From positions 1-11,977 of the forward strand of contig CALPJR020000015.1 of assembly GCA_943323935.2 (NCBI GenBank): a DNA stretch of 11,977 bases, written 5' to 3'. Made by a program: the position numbers and the translations under genes. Numbering within the stretch: the first letter of the stretch is position 1; the number at the start of each line of letters is the position of its first letter. The DNA is from Bifidobacterium breve. GTDB taxonomy: Bacteria; Bacteroidota; Bacteroidia; Chitinophagales; Chitinophagaceae. The notes under the pieces are model-generated. The model saw nothing but the letters and a program-made list of their open reading frames with translations. It did not search any database and was not told where the DNA came from. Positions 7,107-11,977 of this stretch are shown one piece after another.

Positions 7107-9434
7107 ATGAGTCAGTTTGAAAAAAATGCATGGGGTCCTGGATTTTGCGCCTTATTATATTTGTTAGTTCATTTTATTCCAGATTTTGGAGGAGCTGATG
7201 TAATGGGTGCCCAGTGGTTGTATGTTAGTCTATTGGACTTTGCCATACTCACGTATATCTTTTTAAACAATCAACAGTATAAAGCAGCGATACAAGCAGT
7301 CTTAAAATTAAAATTCACGATTGTATATAGCTTCTTGGTCATTTGGGCATTGCTATCGCTCATTTATTCTATTAACGCTATTGAGACCTTGGTTTGTTTG
7401 GCTAGGCTAGTGAGCACCTATTTAATATTCATCAATTTATCCATCTTATTTTATAAAAAACAAGTAGCCAACCTATTTAATGTGGTGGCTATTTTAGTGG
7501 CTATTGTACTTCTATTTGATGCATTGTATGTAATTACTGGTTTCTCAAAGAATATGGTTGATATGAATTTGGATCAAAATATCATTAGCTTGACAGGCAA
7601 TAATGGTAATAAAAACGTAATGGCAGCTAGTTTGTTAATCAAATTTCCATTCTTACTTTTTGTGATTTTACACAATAAATTAATTGGCAAAATATTGGGG
7701 TTGATTATGCTGTTTCTTGGGATGATGGCATTGTTTATTTTAAATACAAGGTCTACCTATGTGGGCTTAGGGGTATTATTTGTTTTATTTACTACTGCAA
7801 TAGTTTTATTGAATAAGAAACAGGGATTAAAAATAATTAGTGCCCATCTTGCTATTTTTATCCTTCCATTAGTCTTTGCTTTTTTTGCAGCTAATGGTAT
7901 GTTGTCTAAAGCCGTTGATATACAAGGGTTTCAGGGCGGATATGGGACCATTACAAAAAGAGTAGGGGATATTAATATGGCAAGTGAACAAAACAGTAGG
8001 ATAAAACTATGGCAAGCCGCGATTGATTATGCTTCAAAACATCCATTTACTGGCGCAGGTTATGGTAATTGGAAACTAGCATCTATCCCCTATGAAAAAG
8101 AGTATGCCAATGATTTATTTGTTCCTTACCATTGTCATAATGATTATTTAGAGATGTTTGCAGATATCGGCATGATTGGAGGAATTAGTTTTGCCGGTTT
8201 ATTTGTATTAATTGGTTATACTGTATTACAATTTTGGAGGAAATCAAATGACAATAACTATAAATTAATGACATCGATTACTTTGATGGCGATTGCTTGT
8301 TATTTTGTAGATGCCTTTTTTAATTTCCCTGCCGAAAGAACTTCTATGCAGACCATGTTTGCTTTATCTGCCACTTTAATATTTTTACCGATATATTTTA
8401 CCGATTCAAACAATACGAAACAAAAAGAAAATTTCAATGGCTTATTGTTATTGTTGCTCCCTTTATTAATGATACTAGGTGCTGTGTATATTAATTACCA
8501 AACCTATACATCCTTGAAAGTGCAGAAGTATGTTATGGGCGAGATCAATGAAGACCCAAAAATGGCATTGGAAGACGTGAAGGATGCATTCCCTGAAATA
8601 CCAAATTTATCGACCTCTACACTGCCTATCAAAGCCTTGATAGCAAGGTATTACTTAAGAGATAAGATGTATGAGGAAGCGATGCGCTTATTAAATGAAA
8701 GTGACCATGTGAATCCTTACTTACATTACAATGACTTTATTAAGACAGCCATCTTTTCATTGAATGGTAATTCCGATAGTACTTTTTATTTTGCAAAAAA
8801 AGCCTTCTATAATTGGCCAAGAGCTACAAGTTATTATAAGAATATGATTTTTGCATCTGTTAAAATGAAAGACACAGCAGAAGCAACCAAAGCGTTTAAA
8901 ACATATATTAAATACAGAAATAGTGGAGAAGGTTGGAACCAATATATATTAGGCTTAATTGAGATTAATCAAACCCCTATTGCACAAACAAGGGCATTAC
9001 TGGATTCCGCTATTTTGAAGTTTCCTGCAGATAGTGCGTTATTTTTAAACACAAAGTCTTTATTGTATGGGGCTGCTATATCTAATGGTAGTTTGCCAAA
9101 TTATGCATTTTTAGGTGCTCAGGCCTTTCAGAAAGGGAAGTACACGGTTGCAGCAAATTATTATTTACAAGCTAGTGCTTCAGAACCCAATAATTATACT
9201 CACTTGGAAAATATGGGCATATGTTATTATACTGCTAAGTTATTTGATAAAGCAATTATTTATTTTGACAAAGCCATTCAATTACAATCTGAGAATACAG
9301 GGAAGTCGGAATTTCTAAAAGCGATGTCACTTATTGAACTTGGGAAAAACGAGCAAGTATGTGCAGCATTACAGGCAGCAAAACGTAAAAATTACCCAGG
9401 AATAGATGTAGAAATTGCAAAGTATTGTAAATAA
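7107..9434 (+). CDS. O-antigen ligase/polymerase (Wzy_C) family membrane protein with C-terminal TPR region
   Basis: The 775-residue protein has about 12-13 hydrophobic helices between residues 11 and 463, then a soluble tail. The family signature is clear: NTRSTYVGLG at 213-222 with R215; a large outer loop with SRIKLWQAAIDYASKHPF (297-314, R298) and GAGYGNWK; then CHNDYLEMF at 343-351 with the H344-N345 pair; and GMIGG on entering the next helix. In WaaL-type enzymes the matching Arg and His residues act in transfer of lipid-linked glycan to an acceptor. Residues about 464-775 are helical with TPR-like pairs, clearest at 668-731 (LENMGICYYTAKLFDKAIIY). This layout is common in Bacteroidota. 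The reaction could be ligation to lipid A core, polymerisation of repeat units, or protein O-glycosylation; sequence alone does not separate these. Start ATG is chosen because the hydrophobic segment begins soon after. An out-of-frame ATG at 7100 opens only a six-codon ORF. Confidence 0.88.
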   Translation: MSQFEKNAWGPGFCALLYLLVHFIPDFGGADVMGAQWLYVSLLDFAILTYIFLNNQQYKAAIQAVLKLKFTIVYSFLVIWALLSLIYSINAIETLVCLARLVSTYLIFINLSILFYKKQVANLFNVVAILVAIVLLFDALYVITGFSKNMVDMNLDQNIISLTGNNGNKNVMAASLLIKFPFLLFVILHNKLIGKILGLIMLFLGMMALFILNTRSTYVGLGVLFVLFTTAIVLLNKKQGLKIISAHLAIFILPLVFAFFAANGMLSKAVDIQGFQGGYGTITKRVGDINMASEQNSRIKLWQAAIDYASKHPFTGAGYGNWKLASIPYEKEYANDLFVPYHCHNDYLEMFADIGMIGGISFAGLFVLIGYTVLQFWRKSNDNNYKLMTSITLMAIACYFVDAFFNFPAERTSMQTMFALSATLIFLPIYFTDSNNTKQKENFNGLLLLLLPLLMILGAVYINYQTYTSLKVQKYVMGEINEDPKMALEDVKDAFPEIPNLSTSTLPIKALIARYYLRDKMYEEAMRLLNESDHVNPYLHYNDFIKTAIFSLNGNSDSTFYFAKKAFYNWPRATSYYKNMIFASVKMKDTAEATKAFKTYIKYRNSGEGWNQYILGLIEINQTPIAQTRALLDSAILKFPADSALFLNTKSLLYGAAISNGSLPNYAFLGAQAFQKGKYTVAANYYLQASASEPNNYTHLENMGICYYTAKLFDKAIIYFDKAIQLQSENTGKSEFLKAMSLIELGKNEQVCAALQAAKRKNYPGIDVEIAKYCK

Positions 9435-9456
9435 ATTACATTATTTTTATAAATAT

Positions 9457-9837
9457 ATGAAGAAGTATATTTTATTTTTAACTCTTTTTAGCTTTTTTAA
9501 TGGTCACGCCCAGTCTCCAATAGACATCATTGGGAAATCAATTAAATTTCAAAATTTAGAAATTGCAGAGCATGATTTTAAAAATCGAATGAATTGGGAT
9601 GATGCAACTAAAGTTTGTTCAAGACTAGGGGATGGATGGAGGTTGCCAACTAAAGATGAATTAAATTTAATTTATCAAAACCAATCTAAAATTGGTAAAT
9701 TTTCTATTTATTATTATTGGACATCTTTAGAAAGTGACGATGGGTATGGTGCATGGTTTCAAGGTTTCGTCCTAGGTATTCAAGGAGATACCAAAAAAAA
9801 TGCCAAGTATTTTGTTCGAGCTGTAAGGTCTTTGTAA
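9457..9837 (+). CDS. Secreted DUF1566/Lcl-domain protein
   Basis: This 126-residue protein starts at ATG 9457, chosen because it gives an ideal signal peptide: MKKY, then a hydrophobic run, and a cleavage site NGHA|QS near residue 18. The frame extends 14 codons further upstream to a TTG inside the preceding gene, but that would bury the signal peptide. The body matches the DUF1566 (Lcl C-terminal) fold: MNWDDATKVCSRLGDGWRLP, then TKDELNLIY, YYYWTSLES and a closing KYFVRAVRSL. These domains are related in shape to formylglycine-enzyme/C-type-lectin-like folds, and most are of unknown function. The single Cys of the mature part is in KVCSRL. The 22-base gap after the O-antigen ligase gene suggests co-transcription, although a separate promoter cannot be ruled out. 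It is convergent with the next gene; only 19 bases separate the stops. Confidence 0.85.
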   Translation: MKKYILFLTLFSFFNGHAQSPIDIIGKSIKFQNLEIAEHDFKNRMNWDDATKVCSRLGDGWRLPTKDELNLIYQNQSKIGKFSIYYYWTSLESDDGYGAWFQGFVLGIQGDTKKNAKYFVRAVRSL

Positions 9838-9856
9838 TTATTTAAAATAAAGATCA

Positions 9857-11269
9857 TTATAGCTGAAATATTTTTATAGATAATTTGCTGATATACTTAT
9901 CATTGATATAATACTCCATATGTCTTTTATCGTATTCTGATCTTTGCCTTTCTATAAGATTATTGTTAACTAATGCGAAAGACATAAATTTATTATTTAT
10001 TGTTGTTAGCACTTCTCCTCTTATATTATTTTGAATTTTAAATGTCTTTTTCTCAGTGCCAAGTATTTTATTAATTTGGGAAACTGTTGTATTTTGTTTC
10101 TCTAAATTATTTTTAAATATCAATAGTAATAAATCTTTCTCTATTGTATTTAAGCTCTGAATAAAATATTTGAATCCTCTGTTTTCTTTTTCAAATGTAT
10201 AATTTTCAAATGATTCATTTTTTTCTGACACAATTTGTTTCTTATTTTTTATAATTAGTAATCTAATTATAAAAAATATATTAGTAATTACTAAAATTAT
10301 TAACCAGGGGAATTTCACCAAATCATTTGAGATAATTTTGTTTGAATATAGCGTTTCGCCATAATTATTTATTTGTCCTTGTTTGATATAACTTTTGTAA
10401 TTAGTATTATTATCTAAATCAATAATGTTTACAGTATCATCTAGTGTGTAACTTATAAAATGTATTTTATCACTTAGTAATTGCTTTAATTCTGTATGAT
10501 ACTTATAGTCAACTTCTTTAATTAAATTATCATTAAAGTTAATTAGCATAATTTTTCCATTCAATTTGGAACTCAATAAAATCTCTTTATCTAATTTTTG
10601 AATTAATGACAAATCGCTAAATTTTGTAGCAATCTTAGGGTTCATTATTTTAGGTTGATCCCACCATTTTTTTTCTTTGAAATCGAAGCATTGTATTAAA
10701 GCTTGTTCCTTGATTATTGGGTCATTTTTTTCATATTCAGGTGCTGTAGGTGTATAAATGACAAATAATTTTCCATTGATCTTGTCAAAATAACAAATAG
10801 CGTTAATACCCCCCGCAATTGGAACATTTTTAATATCTCTAATAATATCCCATTCTCCTGAATTTGGATTAAAATATCGCACTGAACCTGTTGTTTGCCA
10901 AAAACCATATCCACCAATACTGTATAAAGTATCATTATAGATCAAATTGCTAGCGCCATAGTTAAAACCTTGGTTGTAAGTGCGGTCTATTCTTTTAATA
11001 ACTCCTTTTGAGTCAATTTTATAGACCCTATTACTTCCATTCTGTGTCATCCAAATTGTACCATTATTATTTATGAATTCAAAATCCCCTTTTGAACTAC
11101 CATCATAAAACAAAGAATCAATTTTATTAATCCCCCCACCAACTACTTGAATTTGTTTAATACTCTTATTCTTTTGTACATTTTCTAATATCTTACTTAT
11201 AATCACTTGAGAATGAGCATTATAGTAGAACAATAAGCTAAATAATAGAATGAATGACCTTTTATTCAT
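9857..11269 (-). CDS. Putative one-component membrane regulator: Kelch-like sensor, TM helix, winged-helix-like tail
   Basis: The 470-residue protein begins with a signal peptide (MNKR, hydrophobic 5-16, NAHS|QV near 20). Residues about 40-310 are beta-rich and Kelch-like; the best repeat is at 110-143, with GG at 119-120, R131-Y132 and W140 in the usual Kelch order. One strong membrane helix is at 320-340 (FPWLIILVITNIFFIIRLLI), followed by KNKK, which fits a periplasmic N-part and cytoplasmic C-part. The tail at about 374-460 has the pattern NTIEKDLLLLIF, TTVSQINKILG, KIQNNIRGEVLTTIN, LIERQRSEYDKRHMEYYI. From memory this resembles the winged-helix-like end of Bacteroidota Kelch/regulator proteins, probably DNA-binding. 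I infer that it senses a periplasmic signal and controls transcription from the membrane. The gene is markedly AT-rich. The divergent repeat-protein gene is a natural candidate target. A merely structural role of the tail is the alternative. Confidence 0.75.
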   Translation of the reverse strand: MNKRSFILLFSLLFYYNAHSQVIISKILENVQKNKSIKQIQVVGGGINKIDSLFYDGSSKGDFEFINNNGTIWMTQNGSNRVYKIDSKGVIKRIDRTYNQGFNYGASNLIYNDTLYSIGGYGFWQTTGSVRYFNPNSGEWDIIRDIKNVPIAGGINAICYFDKINGKLFVIYTPTAPEYEKNDPIIKEQALIQCFDFKEKKWWDQPKIMNPKIATKFSDLSLIQKLDKEILLSSKLNGKIMLINFNDNLIKEVDYKYHTELKQLLSDKIHFISYTLDDTVNIIDLDNNTNYKSYIKQGQINNYGETLYSNKIISNDLVKFPWLIILVITNIFFIIRLLIIKNKKQIVSEKNESFENYTFEKENRGFKYFIQSLNTIEKDLLLLIFKNNLEKQNTTVSQINKILGTEKKTFKIQNNIRGEVLTTINNKFMSFALVNNNLIERQRSEYDKRHMEYYINDKYISKLSIKIFQL

Positions 11270-11474
11270 ATGTATAATTGAGCATTAAAATTAATAAATA
11301 CATATTATATTTTCAAAATATTTACATAAATTATATATATGTTTAATATATAAATTATTTAATTACAATACTTTTATCCTATAATTAAAAATTAAAACAT
11401 TTTATAATCTTTAGAAACTGTACGTTGAATGTATCAATTGAAAAATTGCTTTTTTTTGGTAAAATCTCTTTTTT
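11270..11474. other. Very AT-rich divergent intergenic region
   Basis: These 205 bases separate two divergent genes and contain no credible ORF. They hold alternating AT tracts (TTATATATATG near 11331) and a near-repeat ATAAATTAT at about 11327 and 11349. Towards the + strand gene there is TACTTTTA at 11369-11376, seven of eight to the -7 consensus but without a TTG. A small hairpin CAATT-GAAA-AATTG lies at 11435-11448, a T8 tract at 11450-11457, and a T6 tract directly before the ATG at 11475. It must carry at least the divergent promoters and perhaps an operator. Confidence 0.5.
11286..11316 (-). promoter_or_regulatory. Candidate promoter for the Kelch/winged-helix gene
   Basis: On the - strand TTG (complement of 11314-11316) is followed after 20 bases by TAATTTTA (complement of 11286-11293), seven of eight matches to TAnnTTTG. 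It lies 16 bases before the ATG at 11269. The spacing fits Bacteroidota promoters, but the surrounding DNA is so AT-rich that the match may be chance. Confidence 0.35.
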
Positions 11475-11977
11475 ATGCAATTCATGCTACGCAATATTTC
11501 AACAAAGTTCAATGCTTTCGCTAAATACTTTTTATTGATCATTTTAGTAGGGTTTTCAAGTATTGCATGGGGGCAGGATGCTACATCGTTTTCATACACT
11601 CCATTAAGTCTTACACAGAATACTGCGATAATTACTCCAATGCCTCCGATGACAATGCCGACTCCTGGTGCGACATTAACAAATTTTAGTTCTAGTCCAA
11701 CATTACCAGCTGGTTTAACATTTTCTGCATTTGGTGCGATACAAGGAACACCAACTGGGACATCATCAATGACAAGTTATGTTGTGAGTGCACAGAACAC
11801 TTTATCGCAGACCATAACTACAACTGTACAAATTACAGTGAGTGCAGCTACGGGAGCTACTTCTTTCTCATATATGCCGTTGAGCTTAACGCAGAATACT
11901 GCGATAATGACACCGATGCCTCCGTCGATAACACCGTTTAGTGCGACATTAACTAGTTTTAGTTCTAGTCCAACATT
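11475..11977 (+). CDS. Secreted putative-Ig (He_PIG-like) tandem repeat protein, 3' partial
   Basis: The frame is open from ATG 11475 to the window end (167 full codons, no stop). The N-terminus has a signal peptide: basic MQFMLRN and K11, K17, a hydrophobic stretch FLLIILVGFSSIA, and a probable cut after AWG before QDAT (about residue 33). A second ATG at 11484 would also fit. From residue 36 tandem units of 92 residues begin with ATSFSYTPLSLTQNTAI, pass through FSSSPTLPAGLTFSAFGAIQ and GTPTGTSSMTSYVVSAQN, and end TVQITVSAATG. The LPAGLTF...G.I.GTPT core is the He_PIG (putative Ig) signature. The second unit follows directly and is nearly identical at its start. Such proteins are often very long adhesins with a sorting domain at the end; that part lies beyond the window. 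Codons such as TCG, GCG, ACG and CCG are used more freely than in the neighbouring Kelch gene. Confidence 0.85.
   Translation, partial: MQFMLRNISTKFNAFAKYFLLIILVGFSSIAWGQDATSFSYTPLSLTQNTAIITPMPPMTMPTPGATLTNFSSSPTLPAGLTFSAFGAIQGTPTGTSSMTSYVVSAQNTLSQTITTTVQITVSAATGATSFSYMPLSLTQNTAIMTPMPPSITPFSATLTSFSSSPT
11580..11977 (+). repeat. Tandem 276-bp (92-codon) coding repeats, second copy cut by the window
   Basis: Unit 1 runs 11580-11855 and unit 2 starts at 11856. The GCT at 11580 and 11856 and the CAG at 11616 and 11892 give the same 276-base period. Exact DNA matches between the units include CAGAATACTGCGATAAT and TTTTAGTTCTAGTCCAACATT minus one base at either side of this block. The first 23 residues differ at only two positions. 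In the Met/Pro stretch unit 2 is one codon shorter. Many synonymous changes elsewhere show the units are not a fresh duplication. Confidence 0.85.

Noticed and set aside
7100..7120. Six-codon ORF overlapping the start of the O-antigen ligase gene
   Set aside because: Too short to support as a gene; a translational-coupling role cannot be shown from sequence alone.
9115..9318. Open frame inside the TPR region of the O-antigen ligase gene
   Set aside because: It is out of frame with a well-supported coding region, and its translation shows no domain.
9415..9456. Upstream TTG extension of the DUF1566 gene overlapping the previous gene
   Set aside because: It would add 14 residues before an excellent signal peptide; the ATG at 9457 is the better start.
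9838..9850. AT palindrome TTATTT-A-AAATAA
   Set aside because: A one-base centre and pure A/T arms are expected often in DNA this AT-rich.
9827..9855. Possible bidirectional terminator between the convergent genes (GGTCTTT pairing with AAAGATC)
   Set aside because: The stem is short and AT-rich with a G-U pair, partly inside the DUF1566 coding end, and neither side is followed by a convincing T run.
11435..11457. Hairpin CAATT-GAAA-AATTG followed by T8, like a small terminator or attenuator
   Set aside because: Only five pairs, four of them A-T, so too weak to act as a terminator; kept as part of the intergenic description.
11411..11599. Small - strand ORF across the start of the repeat-protein gene
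   Set aside because: It runs antisense to a clear signal-peptide start and has no recognisable features or promoter.

Overview
The window looks like AT-rich chromosomal DNA of a Bacteroidota bacterium, perhaps Chitinophagia-like, although no marker fixes the family. The evidence is a type IX secretion (T9SS) C-terminal sorting domain on a giant surface protein, a lipoprotein with a Bacteroidota-style start, a DUF1566-type secreted protein, a regulator architecture typical of the phylum, and Bacteroidota-like promoter words (TTG spaced from TAnnTTTG). I see no tRNA, rRNA, CRISPR array, insertion sequence, integrase or phage gene.

Left part (1-7010): the end of a very large secreted protein. 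It has three clusters of FG-GAP/VCBS beta-propeller blades, each followed by an Fn3-like domain. Cadherin-like and Ig-like domains and a T9SS type A sorting domain come next. Three bases downstream is a small lipoprotein gene with an Ig-like body, and the pair closes at a strong intrinsic terminator. The start of the large gene lies left of the window.

Middle (7010-9840): a likely two-gene unit on the + strand. The first gene is a polytopic O-antigen ligase/polymerase (Wzy_C) family protein fused to a TPR tail. The second is a small secreted DUF1566/Lcl-domain protein.

Right part (9840-11977): on the - strand is a protein I read as a one-component membrane regulator, with a signal peptide, a Kelch-like periplasmic propeller, one membrane helix and a cytoplasmic winged-helix-like tail. 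Divergent from it, across about 205 bases of very AT-rich DNA, is the start of a secreted repeat protein that runs off the right edge. It has a signal peptide followed by tandem 92-residue putative-Ig (He_PIG-like) units. The likely theme is cell-surface biology: large secreted repeat proteins, surface glycan assembly and a membrane sensor-regulator. The regulator/repeat-protein pair is the most testable new hypothesis. I found no convincing evidence of a wholly new defence or mobile system.
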